From Paenibacillus macquariensis (GTDB lineage: Bacteria > Bacillota > Bacilli > Paenibacillales > Paenibacillaceae), in NCBI RefSeq assembly GCF_900156375.1, contig NZ_FTNK01000007.1, positions 244,612 to 308,611 of the forward strand: a DNA stretch of 64,000 nucleotides. The letters are read 5' to 3'. Of the stretch, positions 57,827-64,000 are shown piece by piece. Position 1 is the first letter of the stretch; every line of letters begins with the position of its first letter. The notes below the pieces were generated by a model that saw only the letters and a list, made by a program, of their open reading frames with translations, was not told the origin of the DNA and made no database searches. The translations under genes and the position numbers were made by a program.

Positions 57827-58657
57827 TTATCCTTTTACGCTTCCCGCTGTTAAACCTTCGATAATCTTTTCCTGAAGGAACGCATAAATAATTACAACTG
57901 GTAACACACTGTAGACGATACCCGCTGACATTTGTGCGTAGTTCATCTGGTATTGATCACGGAACTGTACCATTCCCACCGGAAGTGTACGTAGTTCATC
58001 ATTGGAAAGGAAATAGTTGGCAAGCAAGAATTCATTCCAATTTCCCAGGAAATTAACAATGAATACTGTAACCATTGCTGGAACCGTCAAAGGTACAATA
58101 ATTTTAGCAAAAATACCTGGAGCATTCAAGCCATCCATTACTGCTGCTTCTTCAATTTCTCTTGGAAGAATACGCATAAAGGCTGCTAAAATGATAACAG
58201 TAAATGGAATTGCGTTGGCAATATAAGGAATGATTAGCGCCCAGTGTGTATTCAGTATCCCTAGCTTACGCACAATAGTATAAATAGGTAGCATAAGTGC
58301 ATTATTAGGAATTAACATTCCTACTAGAACCAAGGAAAAAAGTATACCGTTCCATTTGCCTTGACGCATACGAGTTACCGCAAATGCAAACATCGAACCC
58401 AGCAAAATGGTTACTACTGACGCAAAAATAGCTATATACATACTGTTGAAGAAATACGTACTAATCTTGGCATTTACCCAGGCTTCAATATAATTATCGA
58501 AAACAAATTCCTTAGGAATACCAAAAGGATTCAAGGCGATCTCAAGATTATTCTTCTTAACTGATGAGAATAACACAAACAGGAAAGGGAAGAGAATAAC
58601 GAGCAGATATGCTAGCAAAATCACATGTGGGATACACTTTTTCAAGGTACGAAGCAT
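57827..58657 (-). CDS. Sugar ABC transporter permease, MalG type (CUT1)
   Basis: A 276-residue inner-membrane permease with six helices. The EAA loop that docks the ATPase is EEAAVMDGLNAPGIFAKIIVPL (split into its motif EAA---G near residue 180). The C-terminus ends in LTAGSVKG, common to this group. Its start codon overlaps the upstream permease stop (TGATG), so the two are translationally coupled. No ATPase gene is present; a shared MsmX-type ATPase probably serves it. Confidence 0.94.
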   Translation of the reverse strand: MLRTLKKCIPHVILLAYLLVILFPFLFVLFSSVKKNNLEIALNPFGIPKEFVFDNYIEAWVNAKISTYFFNSMYIAIFASVVTILLGSMFAFAVTRMRQGKWNGILFSLVLVGMLIPNNALMLPIYTIVRKLGILNTHWALIIPYIANAIPFTVIILAAFMRILPREIEEAAVMDGLNAPGIFAKIIVPLTVPAMVTVFIVNFLGNWNEFLLANYFLSNDELRTLPVGMVQFRDQYQMNYAQMSAGIVYSVLPVVIIYAFLQEKIIEGLTAGSVKG

Positions 58658-59541
58658 CAGTATTCAATCCTTTCATTACGTCTGGCAATCAACAGCTGGT
58701 AAAGAGCCGTAACCAACAGCGTAAAAATAAAGATCAGAACGGCGATTGCATTGCCGTACCCATATTTAAAGTTGGTGATTGCATATTTAATCATGTAGGT
58801 TGCCATTACTTCAGTAGAACCAGCTGGTCCACCCTTCGTCATGACGATGACAATATCAGCAGCTTTCATAGCTCCTGCAATGGATAACATAATAACGACA
58901 GTTATAATTGGCATGATGAGTGGAAGTGTTATTCTTGTTGCACGCTGAACGCCAGTAGCTCCGTCAATCATCGCAGCTTCATTCAGTTCACCTGGAATCG
59001 ACAGAATCGCTGCCAACACCATTACAATATAAAATCCAGTCCATTGCCAAGCATTCGTGATCAAAATAGAGATCATTGCGAATCTTTCATCAGACAACCA
59101 GTAGATTGGCTCTATACCAACCAGTCCGATTAGCTTATTAAGCAGACCAATATTTGGCTCATAGATGAAGCCCCAAAGAATACCGATAACTGCAGTCGAC
59201 ATAATTGAAGGCATAAATACAGCTGTCTTGTACAGCCCCTTCAGTTTTTTAACATTAGCAATTAAGAGTGAGAACAATACAATTAAAGGTACTTGTATAA
59301 AAACGGAGAAACAAATAAATAATCCGTTGTTTTTTGCTGATATCCAGAAACGCTCATCTCCAAGCGCTTTTTTGAAATTCGTAAGACCCGAAAACTTAAC
59401 TGTATCAGAAACACCATTCCAGCTGGTAAAGCTATAATACAAGGAACTAAAGATGGGATAAATAAAAAACATCATAAACAGAAATAGTGCCGGTAAAACA
59501 AATAGGGTAAAGACTAAGGGATTTCTCAGTGCTTTGTTCAT
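58657..59541 (-). CDS. Sugar ABC transporter permease, MalF type (CUT1)
   Basis: A 294-residue permease with six helices and the EAA-loop motif NEAAMIDGATGVQRATRITLPL. It pairs with the MalG-type protein to form the membrane channel. The ATG at 59541 follows CGGAGGT. It is separated from the binding-protein gene by a stem-loop. Confidence 0.94.
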   Translation of the reverse strand: MNKALRNPLVFTLFVLPALFLFMMFFIYPIFSSLYYSFTSWNGVSDTVKFSGLTNFKKALGDERFWISAKNNGLFICFSVFIQVPLIVLFSLLIANVKKLKGLYKTAVFMPSIMSTAVIGILWGFIYEPNIGLLNKLIGLVGIEPIYWLSDERFAMISILITNAWQWTGFYIVMVLAAILSIPGELNEAAMIDGATGVQRATRITLPLIMPIITVVIMLSIAGAMKAADIVIVMTKGGPAGSTEVMATYMIKYAITNFKYGYGNAIAVLIFIFTLLVTALYQLLIARRNERIEY

Positions 59542-59595
59542 GACTACCTCCGATTGTTGGACATTAGCGGATGTGTTTGCTAGGAGATTTTAAAA

Positions 59596-59626
59596 ACGTA
59601 CCCTGGATCAATGAACCAGGGTACAT
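59596..59626 (-). terminator. Stem-loop between the binding-protein gene and the permease genes
   Basis: GTACCCTGG (59598-59606) pairs with CCAGGGTAC (59616-59624), followed on the minus strand by GTTTTTAAAA. Such an element is common after binding-protein genes and would let more binding protein be made than permease, by partial termination or by stabilising the upstream mRNA. Confidence 0.75.
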
Positions 59627-59641
59627 TCAATTTACTGCTCC

Positions 59642-61030
59642 TTATTCCACTGCTGCGTTTGCTTCTTCTTGTACTTTCTGGATTGCTGCTCCCATTTTTT
59701 CAGGAGTTGTTTGACCACCGATCAAACTTTGAATTTGGATATTACTGATTTCTGTTGTAACATCTGCTTGAACAAGTGAATCAAATGCTGGGAATGACGA
59801 TTGGGAAGCATTAAGAACTGCTACGATTTCACTCATCAGACCATCTGTAATGTTTTCGTTCAACACAGCTTGATCAATCTTCATGGAAGGAAGAACACCG
59901 TCTTCTACAAGTCCACGTAATTGCATTTTTTCATTGTAGAAGTTCTTGATGAATGATGTAACAGCAGCTAACTGACGAGGATCATTTGCAACAGAAGCAG
60001 AGAATCCGTAGCCATTGTTCACATCGCGCATAAGTGCAGTTTGATCGCCTACTCCGCCATCAACAGCAGGTAGATTGAAGAATCCAACTTTACCAATCAA
60101 ACCTTCACCGGATTGACCAGCTTTGAATACGGAAGACTTCCAAGTTCCGTCATACATAAGAATGGCTTCACCACTTGTGAATTGAGTTGTATATTCAGCA
60201 TATTCAAAGCCAAGTTCGCCTTTTTTGAAATAACCTTTGTCTACCCATTCTTTATACTTAGCAAAACCTTGAACTACGTTAGCGTCACTCCATTTAGCTT
60301 CGCCAGTAGCGAACTTGTTAGTAACGTCTGGACCTGCATAACGAGACCACAAGTGGTTAGCAAGCATTAGAGGTACCCATCCAGCTTTAGAAGCTCCAGT
60401 CATTGGTACTTTGCCATCTGCTTTGATATCAGCTAGTTGTTGATCTAATTCTGCAAATGTAGTTGGTGCTTTCCAGCCTTTGCTTTCATAGTAACCTTTA
60501 TTATAGAAGAAACCTTCACCAGAACCACCGATTGGCAATCCGTATACTTTTCCTTCATAAGTGAAAGGATCAAGGTTAGAGAACTTGTCTTGAATGCCTA
60601 GTTCTGCAAGAATTGGTGTCAAATCAAGTAATTTGTTTTCTTTAGCATAAATTTTGGAGTCAGGACTTCCGAAAAGTTCAAAGATTTCAGGAGTGCTTCC
60701 TGCAGCCATTTCACCGCGAAGTTTTTCTTTACGGTTTACGTCTGAATCTACTCCGTCAAGTTTGAATGTCAGACCAGGAACATCTTGTTGAACCGTTTTC
60801 ACAACATCTTCAAGAATAGCGAAACGTTTCTGTTTGTCCGCACCTATCTGTGTATGGCGGATCGTCATTTCAAACGGTTCTTCGCTTACTTTCTCTTCTG
60901 TCTTAACTTCTGGTGTATCTTTTTCCTTGTTTGTTGCGTTAGTAGCAACCTTATCGTTGCCTCCACAAGCTGTTAGTAACGCTGAAGTAACGAAAATCAA
61001 GGACAAAATCATTGTTATACTCTTTTTCAT
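59642..61030 (-). CDS. Extracellular sugar-binding lipoprotein (CUT1 family)
   Basis: A 462-residue solute-binding lipoprotein. The signal peptide ends in a lipobox, LLTACGGN, with cysteine at about residue 22, followed by a charged linker. The mature part has the family-1 extracellular binding pattern, for example LFGSPDSKIYAKENKLLDLT and GSGEGFFYNKGYYESKGW with the hinge-region FTSGEAILMYDGTW. Sugar specificity is not readable. It heads the operon, begins with a good ribosome site (GGAGGG) and has a clear promoter upstream. Confidence 0.95.
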   Translation of the reverse strand: MKKSITMILSLIFVTSALLTACGGNDKVATNATNKEKDTPEVKTEEKVSEEPFEMTIRHTQIGADKQKRFAILEDVVKTVQQDVPGLTFKLDGVDSDVNRKEKLRGEMAAGSTPEIFELFGSPDSKIYAKENKLLDLTPILAELGIQDKFSNLDPFTYEGKVYGLPIGGSGEGFFYNKGYYESKGWKAPTTFAELDQQLADIKADGKVPMTGASKAGWVPLMLANHLWSRYAGPDVTNKFATGEAKWSDANVVQGFAKYKEWVDKGYFKKGELGFEYAEYTTQFTSGEAILMYDGTWKSSVFKAGQSGEGLIGKVGFFNLPAVDGGVGDQTALMRDVNNGYGFSASVANDPRQLAAVTSFIKNFYNEKMQLRGLVEDGVLPSMKIDQAVLNENITDGLMSEIVAVLNASQSSFPAFDSLVQADVTTEISNIQIQSLIGGQTTPEKMGAAIQKVQEEANAAVE

Positions 61031-61074
61031 TTTTATGACCCTCCATATATATAATGATTTCTTTTACACTTCTT

Positions 61075-61103
61075 ATTATAGAAAGCGCATTCTATTCTCG
61101 CAA
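61075..61103 (-). promoter_or_regulatory. Promoter of the sugar-ABC operon with palindrome in the spacer
   Basis: TTGCGA (61098-61103) and a perfect TATAAT (61075-61080) on the minus strand are 17 bases apart. An almost perfect palindrome, ATAGAAAGCGCATTCTAT (61078-61095), covers the spacer and the -10 box. It is placed as a repressor site and resembles a loose catabolite-control element. Beyond it, 61104-61466 holds no gene I can support. Confidence 0.72.
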
Positions 61104-61466
61104 GGTAAGGTTCATCTACAAAAGGGATAAAATACTCTAATGTAAGCGAAATCATTGGGTATTTAAGACATTCGATGTTAGATTTAATAACATTTAGTAT
61201 ACATTTGGCGATGTGGTATCATCATTTATGTCATAAAACTTATACATATCGTGTTGTTTCTATCAATTATAAAAAAATGAATTGAGGTAATTATTCGGTA
61301 AGAGTAACAAAAAAAACCATAGAGACATCAAAAACTCCATCCCGCTATTAAAAATTCAATAGTTATACCAACATCCTAGTTAATCTTGACACTTAATATA
61401 CTTAGAAATTTCATACGTGTAATTCATGCCCATAATGGTAACTATTATATTAATGGAATAATTGGA

Positions 61467-61496
61467 TTGACCAATTGTTTTTTTATTCTTTATAAT
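61467..61496 (+). promoter_or_regulatory. Sigma-A-type promoter of ilvE
   Basis: TTGACC (61467-61472) and TATAAT (61491-61496) are separated by 18 bases. It ends 42 bases before the ilvE start codon, so the leader is short and no T-box fits. Confidence 0.8.
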
Positions 61497-61538
61497 GTAA
61501 GATAATATATTTCATTGAGACATAGGAGGATTATGAAC

Positions 61539-62603
61539 ATGGAAGAAATCAAAATTCAGCAAACAGACATCCGCAAAGATAAACCAGATCAAAGTAATCT
61601 ACCTTTCGGTCATTATTTTACAGACCATATGTTTCTACTAGACTACAATTTAGAACAAGGGTGGCATGAGCCTCGTATTGTTCCTTATGCTCCATTAGTG
61701 TTAGATCCTGCAGCAATGGTATTTCACTACGGTCAAGCCGTTTTTGAGGGCATGAAAGCATTCATAGCGAAAGATGAGCAAATTCTTTTGTTCAGACCTA
61801 ATAAAAATATGGAACGCTTCAACCAATCGAACAGACGTCTTGAAATTCCAGAAATCGATGGTGATTTCATCATCCATGCTATTCAAACACTAGTTAATGT
61901 AGACAAAGAATGGATTCCTTCTGGAAAAGGTACTTCACTATATATTCGACCTTTTATTATTGCAACTGAAGCATGCTTGGGCGTACGTGCCTCCCACACT
62001 TACCAACTTCTCGTTATTCTATCTCCTGTTGGCGCTTACTACAGCGAAGGATTAGAACCTGTTAAGATTAATGTAGAAAGCTCTTATACACGTGCGGTTC
62101 GTGGTGGACTAGGAACTGCTAAAGCAGCAGGTAATTACGCTGCTAGTATTAAAGCACAGACAGAGGCTAAGGATGCTGGGTACTCTCAAGTGCTTTGGCT
62201 AGATGCTATTGAGAAGAGATATATTGAGGAAGTTGGCAGCATGAATATATTCTTCAAGATTAATGGCAAAGTTATTACCCCTCAACTGAACGGTAGCATT
62301 TTAGCAGGTGTAACCCGAGATTCTATTATGGAGCTATTAAACAATTGGGAAGTTCCTGTTGAAGAACGTCAGATTTCCATAGAAGAAGTCTACGAAGCAT
62401 CCCTTAATGGTGCTTTAGAAGAGGTTTTTGGAACCGGCACTGCTGCTGTTATTTCTCCTGTTGGGGAATTATTCTGGAATAATCATCAAATGATTGTTAA
62501 TGAAGGGCATATCGGCCAACTTTCACAGAAGCTCTATGATACCATTACTGGTATTCAAACTGGATTGCTACCGGATACTCTTCAATGGACAGTCCAAGTG
62601 TAA
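61539..62603 (+). CDS. ilvE: Branched-chain amino acid aminotransferase
   Basis: A PLP enzyme of about 354 residues that transfers the amino group to the 2-keto acids of leucine, isoleucine and valine. It belongs to the class IV fold: HYGQAVFEGMKAF, YIRPFIIATEACLGVRAS, RGGLGTAKAAGNYAASI with the PLP-phosphate region, and FGTGTAAVISPVG. The open frame begins at 61515, but the ATG at 61539 is nine bases after AGGAGG; an ATG at 61533 is too close to that site. It stands alone and is bounded by its own promoter and a bidirectional terminator. Confidence 0.95.
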   Translation: MEEIKIQQTDIRKDKPDQSNLPFGHYFTDHMFLLDYNLEQGWHEPRIVPYAPLVLDPAAMVFHYGQAVFEGMKAFIAKDEQILLFRPNKNMERFNQSNRRLEIPEIDGDFIIHAIQTLVNVDKEWIPSGKGTSLYIRPFIIATEACLGVRASHTYQLLVILSPVGAYYSEGLEPVKINVESSYTRAVRGGLGTAKAAGNYAASIKAQTEAKDAGYSQVLWLDAIEKRYIEEVGSMNIFFKINGKVITPQLNGSILAGVTRDSIMELLNNWEVPVEERQISIEEVYEASLNGALEEVFGTGTAAVISPVGELFWNNHQMIVNEGHIGQLSQKLYDTITGIQTGLLPDTLQWTVQV

Positions 62604-62620
62604 CCTTATATATTGTAAAC

Positions 62621-62660
62621 AAAAACAAATCCCTCTAGTTCACTAGAAGGATTTGTTTTT
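62621..62660. terminator. Bidirectional terminator between ilvE and bofC
   Basis: AAAAACAAATCC (62621-62632) pairs with GGATTTGTTTTT (62649-62660) around an inner CTAG/CTAG stem. A- and T-tracts on both sides fit the two converging genes. Confidence 0.93.
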
Positions 62661-62678
62661 GTTCTCTTCAGTTTATCT

Positions 62679-63374
62679 TTAATTCGTCCTCTTCATAACA
62701 TTCGCGCTATGTTCCCGCGCATAATCACTAAAGGTCGATATAACACTATTATACTCATCAATATCCTGTATTCGAATCCCATCGTATAATTCTTTTAGCA
62801 CGTCTTCAGGGAGTGTCGATTCCATGGAATTGATATCAAGCTGAAAAAATGTTTTTAATACCTTTTCTTTTTTCGGTGGCCCTTCATACAAGGTAAGATT
62901 CCCATCTGCATCCATACTCATATATGCCTTCTGTTTACAGACTGGAGATAGGTCTGAGATCGATTCTATCAGCCATACATCCCCGTTATGATCAAGATGT
63001 CCTATCCAAGTAGGGTTCTTATGAATCAGTTCACTAATGTTCTTAAAACCCATCTTTCCTAGAAGCTGTTCTTCTTGGCCACAAACATAACTTCTCCTAA
63101 ACACAACCTTATGATCTTTATCCGAATCATTCAATCTTTGTAAAAAATACCGATCGTCTTTCGATTCTCCATCATCCGAAGAATTTTGTAGATATTGTAA
63201 AGTTTCGACAGCAATTTGTGGTTTTGAATTCAATAAAGATTGAACTTTTTCGGAGAGATGTAATCCCCACCATGCCATCCCAACTACGATCACACACAAT
63301 GCGGTTGTTCCAGTACGTCGCTTCCACTGTTTCCAATTCTTTTTAATTTGCTTTTTTAGTTTAGAAGCATTCAC
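62679..63374 (-). CDS. bofC: BofC-like forespore regulator (bypass of forespore C)
   Basis: A 231-residue protein with one N-terminal membrane segment (TTALCVIVVGMAWWGLHL, about 24-41). The C-terminal half matches what I recall of BofC: SDLSPVCKQKAYMSMDADGN, LYEGPPKKE, then KTFFQLDINSMESTL and ISTFSDYA. In B. subtilis BofC is a forespore protein that restrains signalling by SpoIVB to the SigK checkpoint. The protein is longer than the 170-residue relative, mainly in its N-terminal half. In B. subtilis bofC adjoins ruvA; here the sugar-ABC operon and ilvE lie between. The assignment rests on memory of the C-terminal pattern. Confidence 0.78.
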   Translation of the reverse strand: MNASKLKKQIKKNWKQWKRRTGTTALCVIVVGMAWWGLHLSEKVQSLLNSKPQIAVETLQYLQNSSDDGESKDDRYFLQRLNDSDKDHKVVFRRSYVCGQEEQLLGKMGFKNISELIHKNPTWIGHLDHNGDVWLIESISDLSPVCKQKAYMSMDADGNLTLYEGPPKKEKVLKTFFQLDINSMESTLPEDVLKELYDGIRIQDIDEYNSVISTFSDYAREHSANVMKRTN

Positions 63375-63438
63375 ATTGATCCCCTTCTATCTGCCTTCTT
63401 TTCTTTATTGTGACCGAAGAGTGATAGATTTATACAGC

Positions 63439-63472
63439 AAAAAGACCATCGAATAACTTCGATGGTCTTTAA
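63439..63472 (-). terminator. Terminator of the tRNA gene run
   Basis: AAAGACCATCGA (63441-63452) pairs with TCGATGGTCTTT (63459-63470), a perfect 12-bp stem followed by TTTGC on the minus strand, right after tRNA-Pro. Confidence 0.92.
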
Positions 63473-63477
63473 GATTA

Positions 63478-63551
63478 TCGGGACGACACGATTTGAACAT
63501 GCGACCCCCTGGACCCAAACCAGGTGCTCTACCAAGCTGAGCTACGTCCCG
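63478..63551 (-). tRNA. tRNA-Pro (anticodon TGG)
   Basis: The minus strand folds into a cloverleaf with acceptor stem CGGGACG/CGTCCCG and anticodon loop TTTGGGT. CCA is not encoded: the discriminator A is followed by TAATC. Confidence 0.95.
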
Positions 63552-63556
63552 TTGTA

Positions 63557-63636
63557 TGCCGGTGAAGGGACTCGAACCCCCACGGTTTCCCTCACGATTT
63601 TGAGTCGTGCGCGTCTGCCAGTTCCGCCACACCGGC
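63557..63636 (-). tRNA. tRNA-Leu (anticodon CAA)
   Basis: Acceptor stem GCCGGTG/CACCGGC, anticodon stem CACGA/TCGTG with loop CTCAAAA, and a variable arm as expected of a class II leucine tRNA. CCA is not encoded. It lies five bases upstream of tRNA-Pro. Confidence 0.95.
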
Positions 63637-63660
63637 GAATATGTACTTACTAAATAAAAA

Positions 63661-63737
63661 TGGTGCGCCCTAAGAGATTCGAACTCCTGGCCTTTTGATT
63701 CGTAGTCAAACGCTCTATCCAGCTGAGCTAAGGGCGC
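63661..63737 (-). tRNA. tRNA-Arg (anticodon ACG)
   Basis: Acceptor stem GCGCCCT/AGGGCGC, anticodon stem TTTGA/TCAAA with loop CTACGAA. The first anticodon base A would be edited to inosine by TadA. CCA is encoded. Confidence 0.96.
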
Positions 63738-63756
63738 AAATACATGAAGAAAAAAA

Positions 63757-63831
63757 TGGAGCGGACGACGGGAATCGAACCCGCGACCCTCGCCTTGGCA
63801 AGGCGATGCTCTACCGCTGAGCCACGTCCGC
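63757..63831 (-). tRNA. tRNA-Gly (anticodon GCC)
   Basis: Acceptor stem GCGGACG/CGTCCGC, anticodon stem TCGCC/GGCGA with loop TTGCCAA. CCA is encoded after discriminator T. Confidence 0.96.
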
Positions 63832-63838
63832 AAACATA

Positions 63839-63923
63839 TGGTGCGCGTGGAGGGACTTGAACCCCCACGTCGTGAAACGCTAGATCCTAAGTCTAGTGCG
63901 TCTGCCAATTCCGCCACACGCGC
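63839..63923 (-). tRNA. tRNA-Leu (anticodon TAG)
   Basis: Acceptor stem GCGCGTG/CACGCGC, anticodon stem CTAGA/TCTAG with loop CTTAGGA, and a long variable arm. CCA is encoded. Confidence 0.96.
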
Positions 63924-63938
63924 ACACTGATAAAGAAA

Positions 63939-64000
63939 TGGTGAGTCATGAAGGATTCGAACCTTCGACACCCTGATTAAAAGTCAGGTGCTCTACCGAC
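63939..64000 (-). tRNA. tRNA-Lys (anticodon TTT), 5' end cut by the window edge
   Basis: The 3' three-quarters of the gene is present: anticodon stem CCTGA/TCAGG with loop CTTTTAA, the T arm, and 3' acceptor strand ATGACTC with encoded CCA. The 5' acceptor strand lies beyond base 64000. This tRNA is a substrate of MnmA. Confidence 0.94.

Noticed and set aside
61104..61466. Possible T-box or small gene in the long gap before ilvE
   Set aside because: No T-box core (GGGTGGTACC-like) and no frame with a ribosome site was found; only A+T-rich sequence is seen.
63405..63971. A 188-codon minus-strand frame at the right end
   Set aside because: It is made entirely of tRNA genes and the terminator read as protein.

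Overview
The window reads as a chromosomal segment of an endospore-forming, A+T-rich Bacillota, most likely a Paenibacillus or close relative. The reasons are the strong AGGAGG-type ribosome sites with many TTG/GTG starts, the T-box leaders, the sporulation genes (spoVB, bofC, a SpoIID-domain protein), a YesM/YesN two-component pair attached to a CUT1 sugar ABC transporter, and a ruvC gene upstream of ruvAB. No phage, insertion sequence, CRISPR array or secondary-metabolite cluster is visible.

From about 8.3 kb to 54.9 kb the gene order follows the Bacillus subtilis block that runs from ruvAB to yrrO, mostly on the minus strand. Reading down the minus strand it holds: ruvC-ruvA-ruvB, a SpoIID/SPOR protein, queA-tgt-yajC (queuosine and Sec accessory), yrzE/DUF421/spoVB, comN, secD-secF, a CDF transporter, recJ, apt, rel-dtd, hisS-aspS-tcdA under a T-box, rarA, cymR-yrvO with mnmA divergent, yrrD, yrrI, then alaS (own T-box)-ireB-ruvX-two DUF1292 genes-mltG-trhP1-trhP2. 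The theme is tRNA charging and modification, DNA recombination and repair, protein export and the stringent response.

Several insertions interrupt this order. A small HTH protein, a probable toxin-gene remnant, helD and a purine permease lie between rarA and tcdA. A uracil-type permease lies between rel and apt. A PAP2-type membrane protein lies between yrzE and yajC. A sugar-ABC/YesMN operon plus ilvE separates ruvC from bofC.

The left end (1 to 8.1 kb) carries the 3' part of ilvD, a polysaccharide deacetylase with an extra C-terminal domain, an AI-2E-family membrane protein, a class B penicillin-binding protein and a chemotaxis receptor. The right end holds bofC and a run of six tRNA genes (Lys, Leu, Gly, Arg, Leu, Pro in transcription order), the first cut by the window edge.

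I found no clearly new multi-gene system. The observations most worth checking are a 60-65 bp intergenic repeat family abutting the ribosome sites of helD and apt, a very short remnant resembling a holin-like type I toxin gene, an HTH gene whose best-placed start codon is ATC, an unlisted 54-codon gene at 32.6 kb, and the absence of trmR beside trhP1/trhP2.
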